Source: Paraphysomonas bandaiensis (Eukaryota; Chrysophyceae). Taken from it: DNA of 64,000 nt. Both the position numbers and the translations under genes were made by a program. The stretch's first letter is position 1; every line of letters begins with the position of its first letter. Location of the stretch: positions 1 to 64,000 of the forward strand of contig CBFFRP010000242.1 in assembly GCA_965644295.1 (NCBI GenBank), given 5' to 3'. The notes below the pieces were generated by a model, which made no database searches, was not told where the DNA came from, and was given only the letters and a program-made list of their open reading frames with translations. Below are positions 32,138 to 44,659 of the stretch, one piece after another.

Positions 32138-32600
32138 ATGATAGATGATACTATTGAGGGACTTCTTCGGGGCAAAGTATCCACTATCTGCTTTACAGAA
32201 AACAGTTCCATTGTTAATGATCCGAATTTTGAGAATGAAATTGCAAAACTCCAAGCAGGCGAAGAATTTGAGTTGACAAAATCTGAGAAAGATGCTGTTA
32301 GAATATATCTCCTTTCAGGCAGTGATTATTGCAACAATACAGAGGATTATGAGACTGAAGTTGTTTAGTATGCCGAAAAACTGAAGAAACGGAAATTTGA
32401 AATATCTAAGTACAGGTGCGATGCATGAGTCAAGTAGTATGTACTTCCAATACATGTGAACGCAGCAAAACTGATTATATCAGTGTTGCGCAAACGTATG
32501 CATCCTACTACACTTAATATGATGTTGTTTCTGAAAGCAAACCGACGGTTGTGGCCGGATGCAAGTATACTTCAATTTTCAATTAATATTGGATGAATAT
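32138..32600 (+). pseudogene. hAT-like transposase relic (C-terminal)
   Basis: A single reading frame with three stops runs from 32138 to about 32594. It includes YAEKLKKRKFE and, near the end, AKLIISVLRKRMHPTTLNMM then LFLKANRRLWPDASI. The R-K-R-M-x-P-T-T-L-x-M-x-L-F-L-x-x-N-x-x-L-W pattern is that of the C-terminal domain of BED/hAT-type transposases. The ERLFS block is degraded. No terminal repeats were found. Confidence 0.6.
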
Positions 32601-33270
32601 GGTGATGATGATGTCACCGATGGATCAGAGGATGAGTATGAGGAAACTTTTAATTAGTTAAGAGTTAAGAGTAGTGGGATTGATTATCAAGTGACTTTAG
32701 ACTTTATAATGACAAGTACTAAAAACGGAAACTACGGATGTGTTTACTTACTATTGATGGAACGCTATCTAACAATAGTATTGCAATTTGCAATATATAT
32801 TTCCCTATCCCTGGATGATAGTAATATAGTAATGCAGAGTGCAGAGGATGTTGAGGAAGAAATCAGTGACATAGATGTAAACTATGAAGTCAGTTTCGGG
32901 TTTAGGATATATCCCAAATTCTGCATTTCCTATATTTATCATGGACGATTGTTCTGCACAGTCGAGATTATCATTTCCAAGATGATAGTATTATTCAAAT
33001 CTGGTGCTATTTTGAGAGCTATACAGCACTTACAGAAGCATGTATGCATATATCAATTAAGCTTGATTGAGGTTGGTGGTGATGCTGTATTCTATATCTA
33101 TATACGACAGGACAATACTATGACCGCAGGTTCGGTGTGTACACTAAAACGAAACTTGTAGTCTGCTATAATGTATCAATTCACCACCTCCATGCTTACG
33201 CCCACAAAAAGATTCAACTAAAGAGAGAATGAATTGTTACAGTTCACGACAACAGCGATCACTATTCCGT
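32601..33270. other. Intergenic, nothing recognised
   Basis: Lies between the hAT relic and the 3' end of the P1 gene. A 156-codon frame at 32691-33161 has no recognisable content and is treated as chance. Confidence 0.35.
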
Positions 33271-33741
33271 CTAATAGTCACTTCCACCTCCTCCGAACAT
33301 GTCCATTCCACCCTCAAGGGCATCGACCTCCTCCTCAACGGGCTTGGCGGCAGGGGCAGCCTCGGCAGCATCGCCGGCATCTATATCTATGGGTTAAAAC
33401 AGTAAGAGCGAATATTTCAGTAGCATACCAGCGGCAGCAGCAGCGGCGGCGACAGGGGCGGGGGCAGCACCACCACCACGGGCAAAGATGATCTTCCCGC
33501 AGTCATTGGCCAAGGTAGCGGCAAACATACTGGGCCAGTAAGGCTGAACAGTGTTGTTTGTAGCAGCGATGAGGGTGCTGATCTGATCAGCAGTGATGTC
33601 AGCCTGAAATATAAGTAGCAATACATTCCATTAGCCATAAACAGAACTCCATATCAATTAGATAATTACCCCTCCATCGAAGAGAGCCATAGTGGCCAAA
33701 CTGGTAACAAATTCGTCCTTTTCTTCACCCACAAATGCCAT
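33271..33741 (-). CDS. RPLP1: 60S acidic ribosomal protein P1, 118 aa, 3 exons
   Basis: Exons 33670-33741, 33429-33603 and 33271-33380 give 119 codons. Start MAFVGEEKDEFVTSLATMAL, then ITADQISTLIAATNNTVQPY, the N-terminal dimerisation fold of P1. A glycine/alanine/proline hinge (GGGAAPAPVAAAAAAA) and an acidic tail follow, ending ALEGGMDMFGGGGSDY. P1 pairs with P2 and binds P0 to form the ribosomal stalk that recruits translation GTPases; eEF3 encoded nearby also works on the ribosome. The tail departs from the common animal/fungal ending (EEESDDDMGFGLFD-like) by having a Gly-rich segment and terminal DY. Both introns are small (66 and 48 nt). Confidence 0.95.
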
Positions 33742-35080
33742 TTTGGAATCTAATTAAGGCTGTGCCGGAAACCAATATATACTTATATATGTAAGTGTTA
33801 AGTGTATCACAACACCATTTAGCCCCACTCATAACTAAAAAAAAGGCAAGTCAGCCACACATCATCCATTCCAATGACTTTACGATCTTAAAAAGACAAA
33901 CTGAAAAAAAGAAATGAAGAGTGTAGGTGAACGGGTTACGAATAGTAGAATGAACGGATTACATATTTTTTCAGTTCACACAATCTCATTGGACTGTTAC
34001 AGTATATCTATCTACAGCAGCAGTACATACATGCATGCATCCATCCATCCATACACACATGAGCCTATAGAGAATTAACACTGTGCTATTGATGCAATCC
34101 TTTCTACTTATAAGCCAGCTGTATGCTATTAAATTGCATACACTGTGTACTATACAATTATTTGGGTAATCCAGTAAATGGGTATAGCACATCCCACACT
34201 GTATTTATATCTATGTGCATGTAGCATATAGCAGTCTTAAACAGGGCAGTCCATCGCAATGCAAGCAGAAAGTATTCCAGTAGAAGTACTTAAGAAACCA
34301 TTGAATCCGTCATGTAAATAGACATCTGAGAGTAAAGGGATTCTTATTGATGTCATGTGAGAAGGGGTTACGAATGACTTGCACACAGACTCAGGATTGA
34401 TAATATAAATCTCCGGCCAAAATTGAATTGTGCTGAACGACACATTCCTCATTACACAAGTATTGGATTACGGCAGTAATCAATTAAAGTTCTTCTCCGT
34501 CTGTTACGTCATCAATTATTGTATGGCACTTATTATATACACTTCTTTAATAGTTCATTTTGTTGAATCGTGATTCAAAATCCAGTGAATCGTCTATTTG
34601 TACTCAACACATGAAACTCATTTTACTTGATTTTTTCCAGCAAGTGAGCATATTTTTCTTTTCTGCGCTCGGTGGATGGACAAATCCAGCGAATTTGGGC
34701 AAATCCAACACTTTTGCCTGTGTAAGCCTGTGTATAGCTATATAGCTGTGAAACTGAAACATTGACATTATTGAAGATACTGAAATTACTATAATAATTT
34801 ATCAACTATCTAGTCAAACTATGGATTTCTTTTAGCAGATAATTTCTAATATGTTACCCTTAAATGGCATTCATGTACTCAGAGTTTGATAGTGCCAATC
34901 TAGTTCTACTGCCATTGCCTTATTTAGCATTTTATTCCATTATATTATTTAATCTTTTCTTCAATACAGTTACATGACAGCAAGTAAAATTAAGAAGTGA
35001 ATGTGTTATTGCTAGCAATAAGCGTGTAAAGCGAAAACTAATTTAGTATTGCGATTTTACTAACTAGTGCTTAACTGTGG
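33742..35080. other. Intergenic, nothing recognised
   Basis: 1.3 kb of AT-rich sequence upstream of P1, which must include its promoter. There is a short (CATC)n/(ATGC) tract near 34030. No gene or mobile element is recognised. Confidence 0.4.
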
Positions 35081-35525
35081 TATCCTACTATTTGGCGTCA
35101 CCTCACAAGCACCAAGATGCAACCACTTTTGCTCTCTGTCCTTAAGGTGAACAGCCCCGATTCATGACTTCAGTAGGCATCCCAATACCCCGGATGCCTG
35201 ATTTTTTGTCAAGGCCCAAAGACGTTTACACAAGCATTTGGCTATGAGTGGGCAGAACGTTATGTAGCTCACGTTAGTTTCTCGGAGAAATTTATGACTA
35301 GAGGCACTTAAAACGTTCGTATGTCGCTATATAAGTGCTATATTAAACGTCTTTTTATTTAGCAGTAGGCGTTAGAAACCTGCACCAATATAGTGGTTAG
35401 TTGAATGCTTGTCATGCTAGCTAGACCTCTACCCATAACTAATCCGTACAAATTCCATTATCCTATTATTTAACGCTACAGAAGCTGCTTGTGCGTCGCC
35501 GCAAGCACCAAGGTGCAACCACTTC
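35081..35525 (-). repeat. Dispersed repeat family R2, two truncated reverse copies
   Basis: 35081-35295 is a reverse copy of the middle and 3' part of R2 (TATCCTACTATTT ... TTGGCTATGAGTGGGCAGAA). 35330-35525 is a second reverse copy holding the R2 3' end plus its tail (TTAGCAGTAGGCGTTAGAAA), the same order as 48880-49066. They sit side by side, so this is a small tandem pair or a rearranged insertion. Confidence 0.7.
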
Positions 35526-36033
35526 CTATATAAGTGCTATATAAAAAGTATAATAGTAGTTTTCTATATAATATAGTAACTTCAGAGATACGAACTAAAA
35601 ATCACCAATGGGAGATAGTAACAGAGCCCACAACAGAATGGGTGGATCAAGGAGCGCTATCATCTGATAATGTTTAGAGTTTAGACCGGAAAGTGTCGAC
35701 GTAGTCATGGGGTTTTATACTTATGACTAATTAGCATACCATTACTTATAACATATGTGTGGTCTGTGACTTTTATTGTTGTAAATCTGAGTAATATGTT
35801 GGAAAGTAGTCAATATGTAATAAAAAATATTATTCACATTGAATTATATTTGTAGTTCCTTATTGTACATGGTAATACCCTTTTCCGACCATTATCAAAA
35901 ATTACCAGGTTTTGGCATTACCCCGACTTGTACTCAAGGTAGGCCACACAGAAAGCTGTTATCTGAAACTTTTAAAAAAGCCATCATACACTTACAACTT
36001 CAAACTTATCTAACTCAATTTCAATCATGCTTT
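35526..36033. other. 3' intergenic sequence, nothing recognised
   Basis: AT-rich spacer at the 3' end of the golgin gene. Confidence 0.4.
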
Positions 36034-39000
36034 CTAAAAAAACGATTTTTCGAAAAAAGATGTGACCTGCGATGAAAATGTATCCATAGTTGATGATGCA
36101 ACTACTGCTGGTGCGAATTTCAATATAGCTTCGTTAACTATCTGCTGCTCTTCAGGAGGATAATTCAAGATGGTACATATCACACGTCCTAGGTGCTGTA
36201 CCTCCACCGCCTCTTTGGCCTTAACAAACCCCATAAAGGCATTTCGGAGGTACATGATACGCTGTTCCCGCACTTCGTCTCCTCCTGATAAGCTATTGTG
36301 TATACCTTCCCTATTTTTTACGCGAGATATCTGTAGGAAGAAGAAAATACACATATTACATATTCGCAACGGAAAAAAAAAATCTACCTCGCACTTGAGG
36401 GCTTTGATATCATCTGATAAACGCACCGCTAGACGCTTGAACTTCTCCAACTCCTTGGCAGAAGACGGCGTGCTGCGGGATGCGTCCCGGGAAATATCAA
36501 TCTCACGCTGGGCTTGGTTACGAGCAATGTCCAGCAACGTCTGAATCTTTTGCAGAACAAGTAAAATATAATTCCTAAACATGTCACTTATAGTGCTTAT
36601 ACCTCATCATCATCATCACAGTTGTTCTCTGTCTCTGAGTAACCCTCCGGGCCAGTACTGGTATCGCTGGAAGGTTGTAACTCCACCTTCTCTTCCTTCA
36701 TGACACCTGAAGGTGATTCCTCCACGTCCTCTGGGGGATTCAATGGTGTCAATGTCGTGCTCGTGGAATCCTTATGTCGCGGTGTGACAGCTTTCTGAGG
36801 AGTCGCTGAAGACACTTTTCTGCTTCTTCCAACGGGAGACGTATTGTGATGATGTTTCTGATCGTAGTGAAGTTTTTCTCGCAGCTGTCTTATTTCCTCG
36901 TCTTTGGCACTGCACAATTGCCGAGCGAGATCCCCTCTCTTTTTAATCTCTTGCATGAGTTGCTGTTCTCGTACTCGAAGACTCTCCACAGTATCATTTA
37001 AATCCTCAATTTTTTCTAGGAGTGGGCCAGATGACACATCCTCCTGCTAAAATGTAACACCAATAAACTTAGGTATGGCTTCGCAGTAAAACTTACCGCT
37101 GTATCCTTGGTTTGTAGAGATTTCAGTAGCTCCTTCTCTGCAGCTCTTATTGATGAGAGCTCAATAACACATTCATCTATGCGTTGGCGAAGACTTTGAG
37201 TGAGCATTTTCTCTTTCTTAATCTCATCCTGAAGCACTTTAATAGCTTCCATTCGGTGCATCTCATGCTTCCTTACTGTGTCTTCAGCCTCCCGGATATG
37301 GGCTTCCTGGAGCTATGGTGTGTATGTATTATCACAAGTCGATTGAAACGTACGAAGATGCCAGACTACCTTGATTTTCTCGGTCAGTTGGAGTATCTTT
37401 TCATCAGATGCTTTTTGATCTGATGCCGTCTTCTTGAGTGAAACTCGAGCTCGGTCACGATACAGTTCAAACGTCTTCTGACTATTGGTCAACTCATTCT
37501 CAAGTTCAACGATTCTATTTCCTAGATGGGTCCTCTCTCTACGATGACATTACACAAAAATACGATGCAATCCGCAGCATACCTATCGAATTGACTTTCC
37601 AAAAGCTCTTGTACCGTCGGGGGCATATCCACATCTTCGACATCTGTGACAGAAACATGAGTGTATAAGCTACATACAACAGTCGTCCCAACCAATAGAG
37701 AAGCCACTCTCGCTATCGACATTACGGCTTTCCACCCACTGCAGTACATCGTGCTCAGGTTTCCACTCCAAACGATTTCCACCAGCCTCAGCCGTAGAAG
37801 AGCAGTAACTACATCATGTGATCAGTGACGTTAGATAATAAATATAGTAGCTACGCACCTAACCAAACACCATATTTGGTCGCCGTCATCAACTCGCATT
37901 AGCACTTCAAATGAGCTAGGCACGGCCATTCTCATTGCAGATTCACTCTCATGTTGTGCTAGCTGCACGTTAACGGCATCTAATGTGGCTGCTTTGTCCA
38001 ACAACTCGTCCTTTATGTTCGCAATGGATTTCTTGCAATCCGCCAGCTGACCATCAAGCAAGGCTACATGGTCCTCGTAGCTAGCAATCTGAGTATCACG
38101 GCCTTCAAGGGACTGCTTCAGATCGTCGATCGTTGCAGACAGAGTGGTGTTCAACTCCTTCAGTTGATTCATCTCAGTAGATGCATTGGCACTAACGGAC
38201 AGAGCAGCACTGAGATCTTTCTTCATCATCGTCAGAGCACCATTCAGGCGTTCACATTCCGCACTCTTCGCATCCACAACTACTTCTAGTCGGCACACTT
38301 TCGACTCAGATTCGGTGCACTTTTCTCGTGCGAGATTAGCGTCCTCTATTAATTTGAGTTTCTCAGTGTTGAGCTCATGTAAGATCTCATCATGCTTGGC
38401 AAGTTTCGCAGTAAGTTCATCAACAAGAGATTTGTTACTTGCGCATTCATTTCTGGAGGCATCTAGTTCTTCCGAAAGTGTACGAACGCGCAAAATCAAC
38501 TCTTCTGATTTGGCGGAATCGGCATTGGTATCTTCTGCCATAGCGCTTTTGATTGCGGTCTCGTTTTTCAGCTCATGAATCTTGTCGTTAAGGACGCTTA
38601 TCTCCGAGCGAAGTGACTCTATTGTGGCTTCTTTCTCACGAACAGCTTCATTAGTCTCCTTGACTCTGCGAATCGCCTTACTTCGGTCAGCTTTAGCTTT
38701 TTCGATTGAGGCCTCAACGTCTGCTTTCATTTTGATTTTTTCCTCTTCAAACGAGGTTAACTGTGCTGTTAACCGGCAATCACTCTCATCTCTGGCAGCC
38801 TCGGCGGCTGCAAGTTGCAATTGAAGAGCCGCACATTGTGCTTCCATCTCCTCTACACGTTTACCAAGGGCCTCATTTTCCGAAACTTTAGAATCAATAA
38901 CACCTTTCAGCTCACGCAATTTAGCAATCAATTTTCCCTTCTGTACAGCTAGAGTATTCTCCAAATTCGATTTAGATGATTCCGTCTCACTCAGCTGGAC

Positions 39001-42000
39001 CTTTAATGATTCACATTCTGAGGATCTTGCATCCATCTCAGCCTTCAACTCCTTCACTCGTGATATAACCTTCTCAGTCTTGGCATGAGCCTCATCTCGC
39101 TCCTTCTTGGACGCAGCAGCCTCACCATCCAGCTTCTCTATATCACGACGAAGCTCCGCTATTAGTGAATCCTTCTCAGATATTGCTGCGCCTCCATTAG
39201 CAGCATTAGCCTCAAGTTCAGATACTCGGCTTCGTAACACATCAGCTTCTGCTGTCAACTCAGCTAGAGTATTCTCCAAATTCGATTTAGATGATTCCGT
39301 CTCACTCAGCTGGACCTTTAATGATTCACATTCTGAGGATCTTGCATCCATCTCAGCCTTCAACTCCTTCACTCGTGATATAACCTTCTCAGTCTTGGCA
39401 TGAGCCTCATCTCGCTCCTTCTTGGACGCAGCAGCCTCACCATCCAGCTTCTCTATATCACGACGAAGCTCCGCTATTAGTGAATCCTTCTCAGATATTG
39501 CTGCGCCTCCATTAGCAGCATTAGCCTCAAGTTCAGATACTCGGCTTCGTAACACATCAGCTTCTGCTGTCAACTCAGCTAGAGTATTCTCCAAATTCGA
39601 TTTAGATGATTCCGTCTCACTCAGCTGGACCTTTAATGATTCACATTCTGAGGATCTTGCATCCATCTCAGCCTTCAACTCCTTCACTCGTGATATAACC
39701 TTCTCAGTCTTGGCATGAGCCTCATCTCGCTCCTTCTTGGACGCAGCAGCCTCACCATCCAGCTTCTCTATATCACGACGAAGCTCCGCTATTAGTGAAT
39801 CCTTCTCAGATATTGCTGCGCCTCCATTAGCAGCATTAGCCTCAAGTTCAGATACTCGGCTTCGTAACACATCAGCTTCTGCTGTCAACTCAGCTAGAGT
39901 ATTCTCCAAATTCGATTTAGATGATTCCGTCTCACTCAGCTGGACCTTTAATGATTCACATTCTGAGGATCTTGCATCCATCTCAGCCTTCAACTCCTTC
40001 ACTCGTGATATAACCTTCTCAGTCTTGGCATGAGCCTCATCTCGCTCCTTCTTGGACGCAGCAGCCTCACCATCCAGCTTCTCTATATCACGACGAAGCT
40101 CCGCTATTAGTGAATCCTTCTCAGATATTGCTGCGCCTCCATTAGCAGCATTAGCCTCAAGTTCAGATACTCGGCTTCGTAACACATCAGCTTCTGCTGT
40201 CAACTCAGCTAGAGTATTCTCCAAATTCGATTTAGATGATTCCGTCTCACTCAGCTGGACCTTTAATGATTCACATTCTGAGGATCTTGCATCCATCTCA
40301 GCCTTCAACTCCTTCACTCGTGATATAACCTTCTCAGTCTTGGCATGAGCCTCATCTCGCTCCTTCTTGGACGCAGCAGCCTCACCATCCAGCTTCTCTA
40401 TATCACGACGAAGCTCCGCTATTAGTGAATCCTTCTCAGATATTGCTGCGCCTCCATTAGCAGCATTAGCCTCAAGTTCAGATACTCGGCTTCGTAACAC
40501 ATCAGCTTCTGCTGTCAACTCAGCTAGAGTATTCTCCAAATTCGATTTAGATGATTCCGTCTCACTCAGCTGGACCTTTAATGATTCACATTCTGAGGAT
40601 CTTGCATCCATCTCAGCCTTCAACTCCTTCACTCGTGATATAACCTTCTCAGTCTTGGCATGAGCCTCATCTCGCTCCTTCTTGGACGCAGCAGCCTCAC
40701 CATCCAGCTTCTCTATATCACGACGAAGCTCCGCTATTAGTGAATCCTTCTCAGATATTGCTGCGCCTCCATTAGCAGCATTAGCCTCAAGTTCAGATAC
40801 TCGGCTTCGTAACACATCAGCTTCTGCTGTCAACTCAGCTAGAGTATTCTCCAAATTCGATTTAGATGATTCCGTCTCACTCAGCTGGACCTTTAATGAT
40901 TCACATTCTGAGGATCTTGCATCCATCTCAGCCTTCAACTCCTTCACTCGTGATATAACCTTCTCAGTCTTGGCATGAGCCTCATCTCGCTCCTTCTTGG
41001 ACGCAGCAGCCTCACCATCCAGCTTCTCTATATCACGACGAAGCTCCGCTATTAGTGAATCCTTCTCAGATATTGCTGCGCCTCCATTAGCAGCATTAGC
41101 CTCAAGTTCAGATACTCGGCTTCGTAACACATCAGCTTCTGCTGTCAACTCAGCTAGAGTATTCTCCAAATTCGATTTAGATGATTCCGTCTCACTCAGC
41201 TGGACCTTTAATGATTCACATTCTGAGGATCTTGCATCCATCTCAGCCTTCAACTCCTTCACTCGTGATATAACCTTCTCAGTCTTGGCATGAGCCTCAT
41301 CTCGCTCCTTCTTGGACGCAGCAGCCTCACCATCCAGCTTCTCTATATCACGACGAAGCTCCGCTATTAGTGAATCCTTCTCAGATATTGCTGCGCCTCC
41401 ATTAGCAGCATTAGCCTCAAGTTCAGATACTCGGCTTCGTAACACATCAGCTTCTGCTGTCAACTCAGCTAGAGTATTCTCCAAATTCGATTTAGATGAT
41501 TCCGTCTCACTCAGCTGGACCTTTAATGATTCACATTCTGAGGATCTTGCATCCATCTCAGCCTTCAACTCCTTCACTCGTGATATAACCTTCTCAGTCT
41601 TGGCATGAGCCTCATCTCGCTCCTTCTTGGACGCAGCAGCCTCACCATCCAGCTTCTCTATATCACGACGAAGCTCCGCTATTAGTGAATCCTTCTCAGA
41701 TATTGCTGCGCCTCCATTAGCAGCATTAGCCTCAAGTTCAGATACTCGGCTTCGTAACACATCAGCTTCTGCTGTCAACTCAGCTAGAGTATTCTCCAAA
41801 TTCGATTTAGATGATTCCGTCTCACTCAGCTGGACCTTTAATGATTCACATTCTGAGGATCTTGCATCCATCTCAGCCTTCAACTCCTTCACTCGTGATA
41901 TAACCTTCTCAGTCTTGGCATGAGCCTCATCTCGCTCCTTCTTGGACGCAGCAGCCTCACCATCCAGCTTCTCTATATCACGACGAAGCTCCGCTATTAG

Positions 42001-44026
42001 TGAATCCTTCTCAGATATTGCTGCGTCTCCATTAGCAGCATTAGCCTCAAGTTCAGATACTCGGCTTCGTAACACATCAGCTTCTGCTGTCAACTCAGCT
42101 AGAGTATTCTCCAAATTCGATTTAGATGATTCCGTCTCACTCAGCTGGACCTTCAATGATTCACATTCTGAGGATTTTGCATCTATTTTGTTGTGAAGTT
42201 CGTGCAATTTGGATTCTAGATGGTGAGTATTGCTGTTATTTTGCATCTCGATTAACTGTTCCGATAAGTGATCTATTTGCCTCTGTTTTTCTTGAATCTC
42301 CACGCACCGTTCATCAAGTTCCATATGTAGTCTGTCAAGACGTGATACCAAAGTTTGTTCCGGATTGGTTGCAGAAATAGGGGTTGCTCCGAGTTCATCC
42401 TGAATCTCACGCAGGCGTTTTTGGAGATTGTTGTATATTATCGTTATTTCATCTTCACAATCCGGCTCTTGCACACCATCATTACCACCCATCACTGGAG
42501 ATTGGCCGTCATCGGCAGCGACATCTCGCAACACACCTGCTACATGATGTGTCCTTGTCGCTAGTTCATCTCTCACACGCTCTTTTTCAGTCTCAAGTCG
42601 CCGAATATCAGCTGCGATTTCATCACACTCACTTCGGCTGTAAGACTCATCAGACGCCTTGGAGGAAAGTTCTGCCTTCTTCTGCTTAATTTCATTGCGC
42701 AAAGAAGCTAATCGCACCCGCACATCATCGCACTCATCCAGAGCGGCAGTTGCACTGATATGAGATTCAGCGCGGCTGCGAATTGGAGTGGACGGGGTGG
42801 CTGCCCTGCTGCCAGACTGCAATAATTCCAACTGCTTCTGTAAACGCTCGTTCGCTGCCATTAATGTTGATATCCTATCACATTCATCTAATTCTCGTGA
42901 GTTGTCAACAGGTGTCGGACTAGATCGAGAGCGCAAGTATTCAATCTCATTAGCTGCACTCATTGCCTCCTGTGTGACCACCTCCAAGTCATTTTGTAGC
43001 GCAGTTTTCGCCAGTTCTAACTCTTCAATTCGTGCTGACTTGCTCGCTACCTCTGTTTCTAGAGATGTAATGCGAGTTTGTAGTTCTCTCATCTGTGCAA
43101 CTGTTGGGAGTTTAGCCACTTTGGCTTTCACTCCATCCATGAGCGTGTTCAGCCTTTTTACAGCAACGGCTCTGTCATTCACTGCAGCAGACAGCTCGAC
43201 TTTCAGCCTGTCGATCACCATCTCCTTCTTTTCAATCTCCTGCTTCAAAGATCCAACCGAATTGCTGTCTGCCTCGGCTATTTTCGCCTTCATTTCACCC
43301 ACAAGAGCTCGCAGCCTTGATTTAGTTGCATCTCGTTCTTTACACGCTGTGGCGACTTCTCCTTTGAGTTTAGTTATCTCCGCCTCGGAGGTCTGCAGGG
43401 GTTGGAGGTGCTTAAGTCTTTCCGCGGTCAATGCCTCCCGCAGTCTATCAGATTCCTTGGATAGTCTGGATATTTCCGTCTGTGCAATGGTTACTTGTGA
43501 ACGGACCTGCAGCAGTTCCGTCTTGCATATCGCTAGCTCGTCATTACCTTCTCCAGTAGCTTCACCATCTCCTCCTGAAAATATTATCAAATCTATGAGA
43601 AATAAGAAAATGTAAACAACCTTTCGTGATCATCAACATCAGTTCCTTTTGAAGGCGTTCGTTTTCTTCTTTGGATAATTGGAGCTCATATTCCTTCTGC
43701 ATTAAGTTGTCCTCAAGTAATCTGTTTGCATCTTGTAGATTCTTGTACATATCAGAAAGCTCAATATTGTCGTCTCCTTTACTCTGTTGATCTACAAGTT
43801 GTTGTTGCAAATCTTTTATTGTATTCACAAGATTATTCATATTCTTTTCAATTTCATTTTTTTCTGATATTGTTTGAAGACAAACATCTTCAGCTGTTTT
43901 ATGTTTTTCTTGAAGATCACGACATTTTATTAATACTTTCTTTAAGAAAATAATTAATTCATTACGATCCATATCATTAATACTTTTCTTTTTTGTTGTA
44001 ACATCATCATTTGGTGTATCTGCCAT
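36034..44026 (-). CDS. GRIP-domain golgin-like giant coiled-coil protein, 2527 aa, 9 exons
   Basis: Exons 43621-44026, 37859-43574, 37693-37808, 37583-37643, 37370-37538, 37097-37312, 36603-37046, 36388-36546 and 36034-36330 give 2528 codons. Nearly the whole protein is heptad-rich coiled coil. Residues about 600-1675 are ten near-identical 105-residue repeats. A Ser/Pro-rich, acidic hinge precedes the last exons. Near the C-terminus EQRIMYLRNAFMGFVKAKEA and VICTILNYPPEEQQIV match the GRIP domain, including the conserved Tyr in the YLRN motif. GRIP domains bind ARL1 and place tethers on the trans-Golgi. The start at MADTPNDD was preferred to an in-frame Met 30 bp upstream because it begins a typical polar N-terminus. 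The very long second exon (5716 bp) contrasts with the short exons at the 3' end. Confidence 0.88.
38950..42180 (-). repeat. 315-bp tandem repeat, about ten copies, inside the golgin coding exon
   Basis: The period is exactly 315 bp = 105 codons = 15 heptads. Comparing sequence 1260 bp apart (39361, 40621 and 41881, for example) shows identical 60-base blocks, so third positions match too. Only the outermost units differ: the unit at the protein's N-terminal side has an Asp for Gly and a few silent or conservative changes near 42005-42175. The last partial copy breaks off near 38950 into unique coiled coil. Confidence 0.97.
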
Positions 44027-44659
44027 CACTGACTTAATGAATAGAACTTTAATCAATTAAAGATGAAATATGAAGAGTTTAATACATGAAATTGTTTAGA
44101 TATAGAGATGTGTTCATATTACATCCTCTAGATATATCTATTCCTCTAGTTTATATATAGATATATGTATGATATGATGATGTCTTGTATGGTATATTAG
44201 CATCTAGATTACTGGGCTTTAGTATACTGGAGTTGTGTACCTTGTATAGGAGAAAAGTGGGCTGTATTATTGATTACACGACCATTATCTGCCAATCATA
44301 ATTCGATAATATGAAATAGTAGTATATCATTGGATATAATATGATTATTTGAAAAACTTTGATAAGACTATTTTTCTAATTTTTTTGCAAAATATGAGGA
44401 AAAAAAGGCTCAAAATTCAATCCTTTTATGACACACTTACAATGTACTTGTGTAATACACGAGTTTCTGTCGATCAGTACGAATGGAATGATATTATACC
44501 CATCTTAATGTATGTCGAATATGTGTATAAGTACACTCTCCTACAGTACATTCAAATAACAAGATAATTAACAGTTAGATCCTATACATACACTATCCCT
44601 CTTAACCATATGATATATTACAACTAATCAAGCAATAGATCGCTATATAATTAACAAAG
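44027..44659. promoter_or_regulatory. Divergent intergenic region between golgin and ankyrin-MORN genes
   Basis: 633 bp of AT-rich sequence between two divergent start codons, presumably containing both promoters. No specific motif is supported. Confidence 0.4.

Noticed and set aside
32691-33161. A 156-codon plus-strand frame as a gene
   Set aside because: Composition looks random, there is no domain, and it sits in decayed transposon territory.
33394-33638. Alternative frames over the P1 gene
   Set aside because: They read through introns or the Ala-rich exon in the wrong frame. The spliced P1 model explains the sequence.
38950-42180. CRISPR-like array
   Set aside because: Direct 315-bp tandem repeats without spacers inside a eukaryotic coding exon; not CRISPR.
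39107-42196. Ten plus-strand 98-codon frames spaced 315 bp apart
   Set aside because: They are antisense shadows of the tandem repeats in the golgin coding strand.
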